A DNA stretch of 64,000 bases from Geodermatophilus sp. TF02-6 (GCF_003319115.1 NZ_QOHF01000005.1:124001-188000); one strand, 5' to 3'; shown: positions 31,503-42,613, counted from the stretch's first letter. Program-made: numbers and translations. The notes: generated by a model from the letters alone, not told the origin.

Positions 31503-33078
31503 AGTCCGGGTACTCGTCGGCCAGCGCCATCTCCAGGAACAGCGCGCGGGCGTCGTCCCAGCGGCCGGAGGAGAACGCGTCGCCCAGGGCGTCGGCGATC
31601 GCCTCCACCTCCTCGTCGACGATCCGCTCCACCAGCTCCCGGGTGACCGTCTCGCCGTCGGCGAGCCGGACGCCGTTGTGCAGCCACTGCCACACCTGGC
31701 TGCGGGAGATCTCCGCGGTGGCGGCGTCCTCCATGAGGTTGTTGATGCCGACCGCGCCCGACCCGCGCAGCCACGACTCCAGGTACTGGATGCCGACGCT
31801 GACGTTGCTGCGCAGCCCCGCCTCGGTGACCTCGCCGGGGGTGGAGCTCACGTCGAGCAGCTGCGCAGGCGTCACGTGCACGTCCTCGCGCTTCTTGTCG
31901 ATCTGGTTCGGCCGGTCGCCGAGGACGGCGGTGAACGCCTCCTTGCACACCTCCACCATGCCCGGGTGGGCCACCCAGGAGCCGTCGAAGCCGTCGGCCG
32001 CCTCCCGCTCCTTGTCGGCGCGGACGCGGGCGAAGGCCTGCTCGTTGACCTCGGGGTCCTTCGACGGGATGAACGCCGCCATGCCGCCGATGGCGTGCGC
32101 GCCGCGCTTGTGGCAGGTGCGCACCAGCAGCTCGGTGTAGGCGCGCATGAACGGCACGGTCATCGTCACCGAGTTGCGGTCGGGCAGGAGGAACTCCTCG
32201 CCGCGGGTCCGGAAGCTCTTGATGACGCTGAACATGTAGTCCCAGCGGCCGGCGTTGAGGCCCGAGGAGTGCTCGCGCAGCTCGTGGAGGATCTCCTCCA
32301 TCTCGAACGCCGCGGGGTAGGTCTCGATGAGCACCGTCGCGCGGATGGTGCCGCGGGGGATGCCCAGGTGGTCCTGTGCCAGGTTGAACGCGTCGTTCCA
32401 GAGCCGCGCCTCGAGGTGGCTCTCCATCTTGGGCAGGTAGAAGTAGGGGCCGCGGCCCTTGTCGATCTGCTTCTGCCCGCAGTTGGCCAGGTAGAGGGCG
32501 AAGTCGACCAGGCTGCCGGAGGTCTGCTCGCCGTCGACGGTGACGTGCTTCTCCGGCAGGTGCCAGCCCCGCGGGCGGACGACGATCGTCGGCAGCTCCT
32601 CGTCGGGGGCGAGGGTGTAGCTCTTGCCCTCCGGGGAGGTGAAGTCGATGGTGCGGTCGAGGGCGTCCTTGAGGTTGAGCTGGCCGCCGATGACGTTGTC
32701 CCACAGCGGGGTGTTGGCGTCCTCGTGGTCGGCCAGCCACACCTTGGCGCCGGAGTTGAGGGCGTTGATCGTCATCTTGCGGTCGGTCGGGCCGGTGATC
32801 TCCACGCGGCGGTCGACCAGGCCGGGGGCGGGGTCGGCGACCTGCCAGGAGTCGTCGTCCCGGATGCCCGCCGTCTCGGGGAGGAAGCCGAGGGTGCCGC
32901 CGTCGGCGAGCGCGCGCACCCGCTCCCGGCGGGCGGCGAGCAGCTCCAGCCGGCGCCCGTTCAGCTCGCGGTGGAGGAGGGCGACGAGCTCGAGCGCCTG
33001 CGGTGTGAGGACCTCGTCGTACCGGTCTCCCCTCGGGCCGGTGACCTCGAGGCCGTCCACGCCCGCGCTGCTGCTCAT
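31468..33078 (-). CDS. aceB: Malate synthase A
   Basis: 536 residues, the length of the short A-type enzyme. Condenses glyoxylate with acetyl-CoA to malate. Conserved blocks: [105 protein letters not shown] and [18 protein letters not shown]. First gene of the minus-strand operon, so it takes up glyoxylate made by GlcDEF. Divergent from the IclR regulator, with an operator-like palindrome in the spacer. No isocitrate lyase is in the window. Confidence 0.97.
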   Translation of the reverse strand: MSSSAGVDGLEVTGPRGDRYDEVLTPQALELVALLHRELNGRRLELLAARRERVRALADGGTLGFLPETAGIRDDDSWQVADPAPGLVDRRVEITGPTDRKMTINALNSGAKVWLADHEDANTPLWDNVIGGQLNLKDALDRTIDFTSPEGKSYTLAPDEELPTIVVRPRGWHLPEKHVTVDGEQTSGSLVDFALYLANCGQKQIDKGRGPYFYLPKMESHLEARLWNDAFNLAQDHLGIPRGTIRATVLIETYPAAFEMEEILHELREHSSGLNAGRWDYMFSVIKSFRTRGEEFLLPDRNSVTMTVPFMRAYTELLVRTCHKRGAHAIGGMAAFIPSKDPEVNEQAFARVRADKEREAADGFDGSWVAHPGMVEVCKEAFTAVLGDRPNQIDKKREDVHVTPAQLLDVSSTPGEVTEAGLRSNVSVGIQYLESWLRGSGAVGINNLMEDAATAEISRSQVWQWLHNGVRLADGETVTRELVERIVDEEVEAIADALGDAFSSGRWDDARALFLEMALADEYPDFLTLPAYERMP

Positions 33079-33129
33079 GGTTCTCCCTGGAGGTCATCGC
33101 GCCGGACGCCGGCCGGCGCGGTAGGGTCG

Positions 33130-33144
33130 TTCCACTTCGTGGAA
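33130..33144. promoter_or_regulatory. Palindromic operator in the aceB / iclR spacer
   Basis: TTCCACTTCGTGGAA is a perfect 6-3-6 palindrome, 52 bp upstream of aceB and 123 bp upstream of the iclR start. A weaker half-palindrome TTCTCGGAA follows at about 33157. The shape fits IclR-family operators (TTCCxN..xGGAA), so the IclR protein at 33267 may control both genes. Confidence 0.65.
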
Positions 33145-33266
33145 AACCGGGTCTGCTTCTCGGAAAACAGCCGTTCTGGACGTTAGTGGCCCGGATCACC
33201 CGGGGTCAAGGAGGGTGGCGGGCGGGGAGGACGCGGCACGTCGGGCGTCCGGGTGTGGAGGCGGCG

Positions 33267-34043
33267 ATGGCAGCAGAGCGCTCGTCGGACGGTGTGCAGT
33301 CGCTGGAGCGGGCCTTCCTGCTGCTCGAGCTCATGGCCGACGCCGGGGGGGAGGTCGCGATCAGTCGGCTCGCCGCCGACAGCGGTCTGCCGGTCTCCAC
33401 GATCCACCGGCTGCTGCGCACGCTCGGAACCCGCGGTTACGTGCGCCAGCTGCCGTCGCGCCGCTACGTCCTGGGTCCGCGGCTGGTCCACCTGGGCGAG
33501 TGCTCGTCGCGGTCGCTGGCCACCTGGGCCCAGCCGCACCTGTCCTGGCTGGTCGACGCGATCGGGGAGACGGCGAACCTGGCCATGCTCGACGGCGACC
33601 GGGTCGTCTACGTCGCCCAGGTGCCCTCCCGGCACTCGATGCGGATGTTCACCGAGGTGGGACGGCGGGTGCACCTGCACTGCACCGGCGTGGGCAAGGT
33701 GCTGCTCGCCCAGCTGGCCGCCGCCGGTGCCCGCACGCTGCTCGCGCGGGCGGGCATGCCGGTGCGCACGGAACGCACGGTGACCGACCCCGACGAGCTG
33801 CTCGCGCAGCTGCCGGGGATCGTCGAGCAGGGCTACGCGGTCGACGACGGCGAGCAGGAGGCCGGCGTCCGCTGCGTCGCCGTCCCGGTGCCCGGCGGCT
33901 CCTCGGCCGGCGCCATCTCGGTGTCGGGCCCGGCCGGCCGGCTGGGCATGGACGCGGTGCCCCGGGTGGTACCGCTGCTGCAGTCGGCGGCCGCCGCGCT
34001 GGCCGCGGAGCTGCGCGAGGGCGGCGTGCGGTCGTCCGGATGA
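33267..34043 (+). CDS. IclR-family transcriptional regulator
   Basis: 258 residues. N-terminal winged HTH at about 10-70 (VQSLERAFLLLELMADAGG, ISRLAADSGLPVSTIHRLLR, LGTRGYVRQ) and the C-terminal effector domain at about 85-250 (GETANLAMLDGDRVVYVAQV, LHCTGVGKVLLAQL, QGYAVDDGEQEAGVRCVAVP). ATG 33267 follows GTGGAGG. Divergent from aceB-glcDEF-permease, so it is probably their regulator, with glyoxylate or a related acid as effector; AllR and GclR in other bacteria sense glyoxylate or allantoin-pathway products. Repressor or activator cannot be told. Confidence 0.9.
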   Translation: MAAERSSDGVQSLERAFLLLELMADAGGEVAISRLAADSGLPVSTIHRLLRTLGTRGYVRQLPSRRYVLGPRLVHLGECSSRSLATWAQPHLSWLVDAIGETANLAMLDGDRVVYVAQVPSRHSMRMFTEVGRRVHLHCTGVGKVLLAQLAAAGARTLLARAGMPVRTERTVTDPDELLAQLPGIVEQGYAVDDGEQEAGVRCVAVPVPGGSSAGAISVSGPAGRLGMDAVPRVVPLLQSAAAALAAELREGGVRSSG

Positions 34044-34073
34044 CCCGACCCCCCAGCGGTGAGTTGCCTTCTG

Positions 34074-34095
34074 CAACCAAATAGATGTATGGTTG
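34074..34095. promoter_or_regulatory. MarR-type operator upstream of the MarR/exporter pair
   Basis: CAACCA, ten AT-rich bases, TGGTTG: an inverted repeat in a locally AT-rich patch that also resembles a promoter, 38 bp before the MarR GTG at 34133. The flanks extend it (TTCTG..CAACC / GGTTG..TGCAA). Likely autoregulatory site of the MarR repressor. Confidence 0.6.
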
Positions 34096-34132
34096 GTGTC
34101 TGCAAGCAACCCCCTGCGTCGAGGACGACGTC

Positions 34133-34630
34133 GTGCCCATCACCCCCACCACCATCGACCGGCTCGGCTCCGGTGTGGCCGCCCTGCTGCGCACCGGCCG
34201 CCACCTGGGCTCCCGCGTGGCGACCGAGCTCTACGGTGACCTGCCCTCCTCGGGCTGGGCGCTGCTCGTGTCGCTGGAGCGCGACGGCGAGCAGCGGTGC
34301 AGCGCACTGGCCGTGCAGGCGGGGGTGGACGTCTCCGTCGTCAGCCGGCAGGTCGCGACGCTGGAGAGGGGCGGCTACGTCGAGCGGCGGCCCGATCCCG
34401 AGGACGGCCGGGCCAGCCTGATCGGGCTGAGCCCGGCCGGGGTGAAGGCCATGGCCGCGACCCGGGCCGTCCGCGCCAGCTGGGCCGCCTCGGCGCTGGC
34501 CGGCTGGGACGACGAGGACGGCCGGCGGCTGTCCGAGCTGCTCGAGCGGCTGATCGCCGACCTCGAGGCGGCCGGGCGGCCCGCCGCCGCGCCCCCACCC
34601 CGCCGCCCCGCGGACGCCGCGCCGCGCTGA
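34133..34630 (+). CDS. MarR-family repressor
   Basis: 165 residues from GTG 34133 (GAGGA about 9 bases upstream; an ATG at 34085 lies inside the operator and is less likely). Winged HTH: CSALAVQAGVDVSVVSRQVA, TLERGGYVERRPDPEDGRAS, then the LSPAGVKAM helix. Ends in a Pro/Ala-rich tail. The stop is 38 bp before a DHA2 exporter, so this is a typical MarR-exporter pair in which a drug or metabolite lifts repression. Confidence 0.88.
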   Translation: MPITPTTIDRLGSGVAALLRTGRHLGSRVATELYGDLPSSGWALLVSLERDGEQRCSALAVQAGVDVSVVSRQVATLERGGYVERRPDPEDGRASLIGLSPAGVKAMAATRAVRASWAASALAGWDDEDGRRLSELLERLIADLEAAGRPAAAPPPRRPADAAPR

Positions 34631-34668
34631 GGCCCCTCGACCCGACTCCCTCGAGATCAGGAGAACCC

Positions 34669-36279
34669 GTGAGCAGCAGTACCCTCGGTCGGCCCGCCGG
34701 GCCGGCGGCCGCCCCCGCCGGGGAGACCGGGCCACCGGCCGAGCAGCAGGGCCGGATGACCCACCGGCAGGTCCTCGAGGCGCTGTCGGGGATGTTGCTG
34801 GCGATGTTCGTGGCGTTCCTGTCCTCGACGGTCGTCTCCAACGCCCTGCCCACGATCATCACCGAGCTGCGCGGCACCCAGGGCCAGTACACCTGGGTGG
34901 TCACCGCGACGCTGCTGGCCTCGACCGCCTCCACGCCGATCTGGGGCAAGCTCGCCGACCTGTTCAGCAAGAAGCTGCTCCTGCAGATCTCGATCGTCGT
35001 CTTCATCGCGGGCTCGATGCTGGCCGGCCTGGCGCAGTCGGTGGACACGCTCATCGCCTGGCGGGCGCTGCAGGGCCTCGGCCTCGGTGGCGTCCAGGCC
35101 CTGGTGCAGATCGCCATGGCCGCGATGATCAGCCCCCGCGAGCGCGGCCGGTACTCCGGCCTCATCGGTGCGGTGATCGCGGTGGCCACCGTCGGCGGCC
35201 CGCTCATCGGCGGGCTCCTGGTCGACACCAGCTGGCTGGGCTGGCGATCGGTGTTCTACGTCGGTGTCCCCTTCGCCGCCGTGGCGCTGGTCCTGCTGCA
35301 GCGCACCCTGCACCTGCCGGTCACCCGGCGCGACGTCCGCATCGACTACCTGGGCGCGGCCTTCCTCACCGCCGGCGTCTCGGCGCTGCTCATCTGGGTC
35401 ACCCTGGCCGGCGGCACCTTCCCGTGGTGGTCGGTGGAGACGGCGCTGTTCCTCGCCGGCGGGCTGCTGGCCATCGCCGCCTTCGTGGTCACCGAGCTGC
35501 GCGCCGCCGAGCCGATCGTGCCGCTGCGGCTGTTCCGCGACCGGACGACGACGCTGGCCATCATGGCCAGCGTGGCCATCGGCGTGGCGATGTTCGGCTC
35601 GTCGGTGTTCCTCGGGCAGTACCTGCAGATCTCCCGCGGCTACTCGCCCACGGCGGCCGGTCTGCTCACCGTCCCGATGGTCGGCGGACTGCTGCTGTCC
35701 TCGACCGTCTCCGGCATCCTCATCACCCGCACCGGCAGGTGGAAGCGCTACCTGGTCGCCGGGTCGCTGCTCGTGGTCGTCGGCTTCGGCCTGCTGGCCA
35801 CCATCGACCACGAGACCGACATGGTCGTGCTCGGGGTGTTCCTGTTCGTGCTCGGTGTCGGCATCGGCATGACCATGCAGAACCTGGTGCTGGCCGTGCA
35901 GAACACCGTCGCCGCCCGGGACCTCGGCGCGGCCAGCTCGGCGGTCGCCTTCTTCCGCAGCCTGGGCGGCACGATCGGCGTCTCGGTCCTCGGCGCGGTG
36001 CTCTCCACCCGCGTCGGTGACCTGATCGCGCAGGGCCTGGCCAGCACGCCCGGCGCCGCGGCGGCCGCCCAGGGCTCCGGCTCGGTGGGACTGGCCGACC
36101 TGGCCGACGCCCCGCCGGCGGTCCGGACGCTGATCCAGGTCTCCTACGGCGACGCGACCGGCCGGATCTTCCTCGTCTCCGCCATCGTGGCGGTGGTCGC
36201 GGTGGCCGCCATCGGGTTCATCCGTGAGGTGGCGCTGCGGACCGAGAGCGGCGACGAGCGGCTGCGCGCCGGTCGCTGA
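34669..36279 (+). CDS. MFS multidrug exporter, DHA2 (EmrB/QacA) family
   Basis: 536 residues and 14 predicted membrane helices. Family marks: FVAFLSSTVVSNALPTI (helix 1 motif), WGKLADLFSKKLLLQISIVV (motif A), RALQGLGLGGVQALVQIAMA, and SPRERGRYSGLIGAVIAVAT with VGGPLIGGLL (motif C). A long extracellular loop holds the Ala/Gly-rich stretch near residues 455-480. Starts at GTG 34669 after AGGAG. Co-transcribed with the MarR repressor at 34133. Substrate unknown; QacA-like proteins use proton exchange to expel lipophilic cations. Confidence 0.92.
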   Translation: MSSSTLGRPAGPAAAPAGETGPPAEQQGRMTHRQVLEALSGMLLAMFVAFLSSTVVSNALPTIITELRGTQGQYTWVVTATLLASTASTPIWGKLADLFSKKLLLQISIVVFIAGSMLAGLAQSVDTLIAWRALQGLGLGGVQALVQIAMAAMISPRERGRYSGLIGAVIAVATVGGPLIGGLLVDTSWLGWRSVFYVGVPFAAVALVLLQRTLHLPVTRRDVRIDYLGAAFLTAGVSALLIWVTLAGGTFPWWSVETALFLAGGLLAIAAFVVTELRAAEPIVPLRLFRDRTTTLAIMASVAIGVAMFGSSVFLGQYLQISRGYSPTAAGLLTVPMVGGLLLSSTVSGILITRTGRWKRYLVAGSLLVVVGFGLLATIDHETDMVVLGVFLFVLGVGIGMTMQNLVLAVQNTVAARDLGAASSAVAFFRSLGGTIGVSVLGAVLSTRVGDLIAQGLASTPGAAAAAQGSGSVGLADLADAPPAVRTLIQVSYGDATGRIFLVSAIVAVVAVAAIGFIREVALRTESGDERLRAGR

Positions 36280-36350
36280 GCCCGCAGACGCCCACGGCGG
36301 CCCATCCCGACGGGGACGGGCCGCCGTTGTCAGGCCTCCTCAGGCCCTGG

Positions 36351-36444
36351 CGGCCCCCTCGAGAATCCCGCCGCGAGCCTCGATCGGCCCTCCTGCAGGA
36401 GCCCGCCGCGAGCTTGCGAGTGGCGGGGGGCAGGAGGGTCCTTC
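36351..36444. repeat. GC-rich hairpin repeat, copy 3 (partial plus full)
   Basis: A left-half fragment (36351-36385) followed by a full copy (36386-36444): GGCCCTCCTGCAGGAGCCCG to GGGGGGCAGGAGGGTCCTTC with the CGAGCTTGCGAG core. It abuts the OsmC stop, separated only by a TACTTC microrepeat that encodes tandem stops on the minus strand. Confidence 0.75.
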
Positions 36445-36455
36445 TACTTCTACTT

Positions 36456-36896
36456 CTACTTCTCCAGGGCGGCGTCCAGACTGATGTCGTCGACGCCGGC
36501 CAGCGCCCGGCTGACCGGGCAGCCGACCTTGGCCGCCTGGGCGGCCTTCTCGAACCCCGCGGCGTCGAGGCCGTCGACCTCACCGCGGACGGTGAGCTCG
36601 ATCTTCGTGATCGTCGGCGCGCCGTCCTTCTGGCCGAGCGTGACGTCGGCCGAGATCTCCAGCGCCTGGGGGGTGCCTCCGGCCTTGGCGATCTCGTTGG
36701 ACAGGGCCATCGCGAAGCACGACGAGTGGGCGGCCGCGATGAGCTCCTCCGGGCTGGTCGTCCCGTTGGCCTCCTCGGCCGTGCGCTTGGGGAACGAGAC
36801 CTCGTAGGTGCCGACCTTCGAGCTGGACAGCTCGACCTGGCCGGACCCCTCCTGCAAGGTGCCGTTCCAGGCGGTGCGGGCGGTACGGGTGGGCAT
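36456..36896 (-). CDS. osmC: OsmC-family peroxiredoxin
   Basis: 146 residues. Thiol peroxidase for organic hydroperoxides. The two redox cysteines sit in AAAHSSCFAMALSNE and VGCPVSRALAG; the N-terminal RTAWNGTLQEGSGQVELSSS and the TSPEELIAAAH signature fit OsmC rather than classical Ohr, though the adjacent OhrR-type regulator leaves room for an Ohr-like role. The stop TAG at 36456 is followed by two more in-frame TAG codons, each one codon apart. It lies 66 bp after the OhrR-type gene on the same strand. Confidence 0.93.
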   Translation of the reverse strand: MPTRTARTAWNGTLQEGSGQVELSSSKVGTYEVSFPKRTAEEANGTTSPEELIAAAHSSCFAMALSNEIAKAGGTPQALEISADVTLGQKDGAPTITKIELTVRGEVDGLDAAGFEKAAQAAKVGCPVSRALAGVDDISLDAALEK

Positions 36897-36962
36897 GGGT
36901 CCTCCTCCTCGGACGGGGCGTCGCTCTCGGCTACCCCGATCGGTCGTGCACGACCATCCTGA

Positions 36963-37406
36963 TCAACGGCGGCTGACCCGCTCGGCGACCAGGTTGAGCT
37001 TGGCCTTGAGGTCGGCGAACTCCTCGCGGTCCAGGTCGAGGGCGCAGATGATCTCCGCGGAGATCGCGTCGGCCCTGTCCTGCAGCGCCCGCCCGGCGTC
37101 GGTCAGGGCGATGGAGACAGAGCGCTCGTCCTCCACCCGGCGGTGCCGGGTGACCAGGCCGGCGGTGGTGAGCCGCTTGAGCAACGGGGAGAGCGTGCCA
37201 CTGTCGAGCGCGAGGCGGGCGCCGAGCTGGCCGACGGTCTGGTTGTCGGCCTCCCACAGCAGCATCATCACCAGGTACTGCGGATAGGTGAGGCCGATCG
37301 CGTCGAGCAGGGGGCGGTAGCGCGCCGTCAGCGCCCGTGAGGCGGCGTAGAGCGCGAAGCACAGCTGGTCCTCGAGGACCGCGCTCGGTGCGGGCAGACC
37401 GGTCAT
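36963..37406 (-). CDS. OhrR-type MarR regulator (organic-peroxide sensor)
   Basis: 147 residues. The N-terminus [20 protein letters not shown] carries the peroxide-sensing Cys of Ohr[14 protein letters not shown] and the [23 protein letters not shown] with wing [15 protein letters not shown] complete the match. It should release DNA when the Cys is oxidised, inducing the OsmC gene 66 bp downstream. ATG 37406 follows a GGAAG. The upstream gap to the clpB HAIR site is short (96 bp), so the two divergent promoters are close. Confidence 0.9.
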   Translation of the reverse strand: MTGLPAPSAVLEDQLCFALYAASRALTARYRPLLDAIGLTYPQYLVMMLLWEADNQTVGQLGARLALDSGTLSPLLKRLTTAGLVTRHRRVEDERSVSIALTDAGRALQDRADAISAEIICALDLDREEFADLKAKLNLVAERVSRR

Positions 37407-37502
37407 CTTCCGAAGTCTAGGGGGCCGGTCCAGCCGGACCGGATCCTTCCGTCCGGGGGTCTCCCGGTGCAGGACGGGTCCTGCACCAGGTGAACGCGCG
37501 AG

Positions 37503-37523
37503 GTTGAGCGGAACAGACTCAAC
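37503..37523 (+). promoter_or_regulatory. HAIR operator of clpB
   Basis: GTTGAGC, seven bases (GGAACAG), ACTCAAC: close to the HAIR consensus CTTGAGT-N7-ACTCAAG, 76 bp before clpB. Together with the site at 20326 it puts dnaK and clpB under the same HspR control, as in Streptomyces and mycobacteria. Confidence 0.85.
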
Positions 37524-37599
37524 CCTGACCGCGTTGGACCCCTCGACAACCCCGGCCGGGTCTCCCGGCCCCTCCCGGAGAGGACTCCCCGCAGAGACC

Positions 37600-40185
<2,586 letters not shown>

Positions 40186-40186
40186 C

Positions 40187-40244
40187 GAAGGACCTCCCTG
40201 CCCCCCACCGCTCGCAGGCTCGCGGCGGGCCCCTGCAGGGAGGC
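40187..40244. repeat. GC-rich hairpin repeat, copy 4
   Basis: Starts GAAGGACCTCCCTG one base after the clpB stop and ends CCCTGCAGGGAGGCC, with a CTCGCAGGCTCGCGGCGG core. Relative to the preceding gene it has the same orientation as the copies next to minus-strand genes. Terminator role is plausible. Confidence 0.75.
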
Positions 40245-40516
40245 CGCCCGTCCTCTCCAACCCTTCCCAGGCTCAGGGCGGGGCCCGGGACGGGGCCGCG
40301 GCGGCACTCTGTAGGGGGGCCCGCCGCCGGGCCCGCCGTCCCACCCGGGGCGGCGGGCCCTCGCCGTGTCCCGCCGCGGGTGGTCGCAGTGGGCCCGGAG
40401 GGTCCCTGGAGGCCGATGTTGTGACTTGGTCTCGATCGACCTGCGACCCTGGCCCGGGGCCGGGACGGTGGGTGATCATCGCCGCAGACACCATGGGACC
40501 GACCAGGGAGCACGCG
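40245..40516. other. Intergenic region before the Pro/Gln-rich membrane protein gene
   Basis: 272 bp with no gene-like frame. A stretch CCCTTCCCAGGCTCAGG near 40260 resembles part of the repeat fragment at 41911. CGGCGGGCCC..GGGCCCGCCG-type inverted arms around 40318-40350 could form a strong hairpin. The last 20 bp hold the ribosome site CAGGGAG. Confidence 0.4.
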
Positions 40517-41149
40517 ATGACATCAGGGCAGGGCGGCCACGACCCGCAGCAGGGGTGGCAGCAGCCACCGCTCCCACAGCAGCAGGGCTGGCAGGCGCCG
40601 CCCGCGCAGGAGGGCTGGCAGGCGCCGCCCGCGCAGCCGCCCTACGGCTACGGCTACGGGCCGGCTCCGTCGGCGCCCGGGTACGCGCCGCCCGCGCCGC
40701 CGCGGCCGGACGCGGTCCGCTTCGGCGTCGGCGCGTTCGTGGCCAACCTGGTCCTCGGCCTGGTGGGGTCGGTGGTCACGTTCAGCAGCATCGACGGCCT
40801 CATCGACGCCGAGCTCGCCCAGTCCGGGGTCACCGTGTCGCAGGACGCGATCCGGGCGGTGCTCATCGTCAGCGCGGTCATCGGGCTGTTCTTCGTCGCC
40901 CTGGAGGCGCTGTTCATCTGGTTCGCCTGGAACGGCCGCAACTGGGCACGGATCGTCCTGTTCGTGCTCGGCGCCTTCACCATCCTCGGCGGGCTGTCCG
41001 CGCTGACGCAGCCGAGCACCGGCTTCATGACCGCCCTCTCGGTGTGCCAGATGCTGCTGGTGATCGTCGGCATCGTGCTGCTGACCCGGCCGCCGTCGAA
41101 CGAGTGGTACCGGATCATGGGACAGCGGCGGGCGGCCGGGCTGCGCTGA
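40517..41149 (+). CDS. Hypothetical membrane protein with Pro/Gln-rich N-terminus
   Basis: 210 residues from ATG 40517 (CAGGGAG upstream; starts at 40421 or 40493 are weaker). Residues about 1-70 are low-complexity with repeated QQGWQAPPAQ and EGWQAPPAQ units and a YGYGYG stretch; about 75-205 hold four membrane helices (VGAFVANLVLGLVGSVV, AVLIVSAVIGLFFVALEALF, WARIVLFVLGAFTILGGLSA, LLVIVGIVLLT). This layout is common in actinobacterial DUF-type proteins with cytoplasmic proline-rich tails. Function unknown. Confidence 0.75.
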   Translation: MTSGQGGHDPQQGWQQPPLPQQQGWQAPPAQEGWQAPPAQPPYGYGYGPAPSAPGYAPPAPPRPDAVRFGVGAFVANLVLGLVGSVVTFSSIDGLIDAELAQSGVTVSQDAIRAVLIVSAVIGLFFVALEALFIWFAWNGRNWARIVLFVLGAFTILGGLSALTQPSTGFMTALSVCQMLLVIVGIVLLTRPPSNEWYRIMGQRRAAGLR

Positions 41150-41287
41150 CGGCCGACCCGGCTCCCGCGGGCCGTCGTCCTCCCGGACGGCGGCCCGCGG
41201 CGTCGTCCGGGCGTGGCGCCCACCCCGGCCGGGCCGGGGTGGGGATGATGGCGCCCGCCCAGGACGGACGGAGGAGCCCCACCCCTC

Positions 41288-41974
41288 GTGACGCGCCGCC
41301 GCACCACTCTGGCCGTCGCCGTCGCCCTGGTGCTCCCGCTGGGCGCCTGCGGCTCTGCCGGGCCCTCCCCGGAGGCCGCCGCCGCGCTCAGCACCTCGGC
41401 CGCCCCGGCCGGGCCGTTCGGCGCCGGCTGCTCCGCGCTGCCGCTCGCCGGGACGGACGGCCGGCTCGGGGCGCCCGACACCCCGCTGGTCACCGCGGCC
41501 GCCGGCATCCCGGTCCTGTCCCGGTTCACGGCTGCCGTGCGCGCGGCCACGCTCGTCGACTCGCTCAACGTCACCGAGGACGTCACCGTGCTCGTCCCGG
41601 CCGACCCGGCGTTCGAGGCGGTGCCCGCCGACACGCTCGACCCGGTGCTGGCCGACATGCCCCGGCTGACCGCCCTGCTCACCCACCACGTGATCCCCGG
41701 CCGGCTGACCCCCGCCGAGCTGGCCGGGACGCATCCCACGCTGAACGGGGACCAGGTCACCGTGGACGGCTCGGACGAGGGCTCCACCATCACCGCCGAC
41801 CAGACCCTCGTCGGGACGACCGACGCGGCGGTGGCCTGCGGCGGCCTGCGGACGGCGAACGCGACCGTCTACGTCCTCGACCAGGTGCTCGCCCCGCCGT
41901 CCCCCTCGAGCCCTTCGCAGGCTCAGCGGACGCCGAGGAGGGGGGCGCCGGCGTCAGTAGGGTCGGCGTCATGA
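41288..41974 (+). CDS. Fasciclin-domain lipoprotein
   Basis: 228 residues from GTG 41288. Signal peptide TRRRTTLAVAVALVLPLGAC with a lipobox LGAC, so a secreted, lipid-anchored protein. One FAS1 domain (about 70-195): FTAAVRAATLVDSLNVTEDV, TVLVPADPAFEAVP, LLTHHVIPGRLTPAELAG, and a terminal NATVYVLDQVLAPP. FAS1 domains mediate adhesion or small-ligand binding. The last about 25 residues (PSPSSPSQAQRTPRRG and on) are encoded by a fragment of the hairpin repeat family, and the stop overlaps the pyrE ATG. Confidence 0.85.
   Translation: MTRRRTTLAVAVALVLPLGACGSAGPSPEAAAALSTSAAPAGPFGAGCSALPLAGTDGRLGAPDTPLVTAAAGIPVLSRFTAAVRAATLVDSLNVTEDVTVLVPADPAFEAVPADTLDPVLADMPRLTALLTHHVIPGRLTPAELAGTHPTLNGDQVTVDGSDEGSTITADQTLVGTTDAAVACGGLRTANATVYVLDQVLAPPSPSSPSQAQRTPRRGAPASVGSAS
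41901..41946. repeat. GC-rich hairpin repeat, copy 5 (fragment inside coding sequence)
   Basis: CCCCCTCGAGCCC, a TTCGCAGGCTCAGCGG core, then GAGGAGGGGGC: a shortened copy whose CCCCCTC/GAGGGGG stem remains. It lies within the 3' end of the fasciclin gene and is translated. Confidence 0.55.
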
Positions 41975-42525
41975 CGGCTCCCGCCATCCTGCCCGACCGC
42001 GACCGGCTGCTGGAGCTCGTTCTCGACCTGGCCGTCGTCCAGGGCCGGGTCACGCTCTCCTCGGGGCGGGAGGCCGACTGGTACATCGACCTGCGCCGGC
42101 TGACCCTGCACCACGAGGGCGCTCCGCTGGTCGGCCGGGTGATGCGGCAGCTGACCGGCGACCTGCGCTACGACGTCGTCGGCGGGCTCACCCTCGGCGC
42201 CGACCCGGTGGCGACGGCGATGCTGCACGCGGCGGCCGCCGGGGAGGGGTTCCTCGACGCCTGCGTCGTCCGCAAGGCCGGCAAGGCACACGGCCTGCAG
42301 CGGCGGATCGAGGGGCCGGACGTCGCCGGGCGCAGCGTGCTCGTGGTGGAGGACGTCTCCACCACCGGCTCCAGCCCGCTGACCGCCGTCGAGGCGCTGC
42401 GGGAGGCCGGTGCCGAGCCGATCGCCGTGGCCGTGGTCGTCGACCGCGGCGGGCGGGCCGCGGTCGAGGAGGCGGGGCTGGAGTACCGCGCCGCCTTCAC
42501 CCTCGCCGACCTCGGCCTGGAGTGA
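41971..42525 (+). CDS. pyrE: Orotate phosphoribosyltransferase
   Basis: 184 residues. Adds PRPP to orotate to make OMP in pyrimidine synthesis. The PRPP loop SVLVVEDVSTTGSSPLTAVE is at about 125-144; TLSSGREADWYIDLRRLTLH and GGLTLGADPVATAMLHAAA are family blocks. The ATG overlaps the stop of the fasciclin gene (ATGA), an odd partnership that may simply be read-through. In mycobacteria pyrE also lies near clpB. Confidence 0.95.
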   Translation: MTAPAILPDRDRLLELVLDLAVVQGRVTLSSGREADWYIDLRRLTLHHEGAPLVGRVMRQLTGDLRYDVVGGLTLGADPVATAMLHAAAAGEGFLDACVVRKAGKAHGLQRRIEGPDVAGRSVLVVEDVSTTGSSPLTAVEALREAGAEPIAVAVVVDRGGRAAVEEAGLEYRAAFTLADLGLE

Positions 42526-42613
42526 CCCCGCGCTCCCGGGCGGTGAGCGCACGCACCCGTCGCGGGCGTGCTGGATCAGCGTGCCGCCGGGCCCGAGGTG
42601 ACACGCTGACCCC

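Noticed and set aside
31433-33199. A 588-codon minus frame over malate synthase
   Set aside because: Out-of-frame shadow that only uses the 35-bp duplicated end; the true malate synthase frame ends at 31468.
37504-37599. Upstream start for clpB giving a 32-residue extension
   Set aside because: The extension would start inside the HAIR operator and has no ribosome site; the ATG at 37600 gives the family N-terminus.
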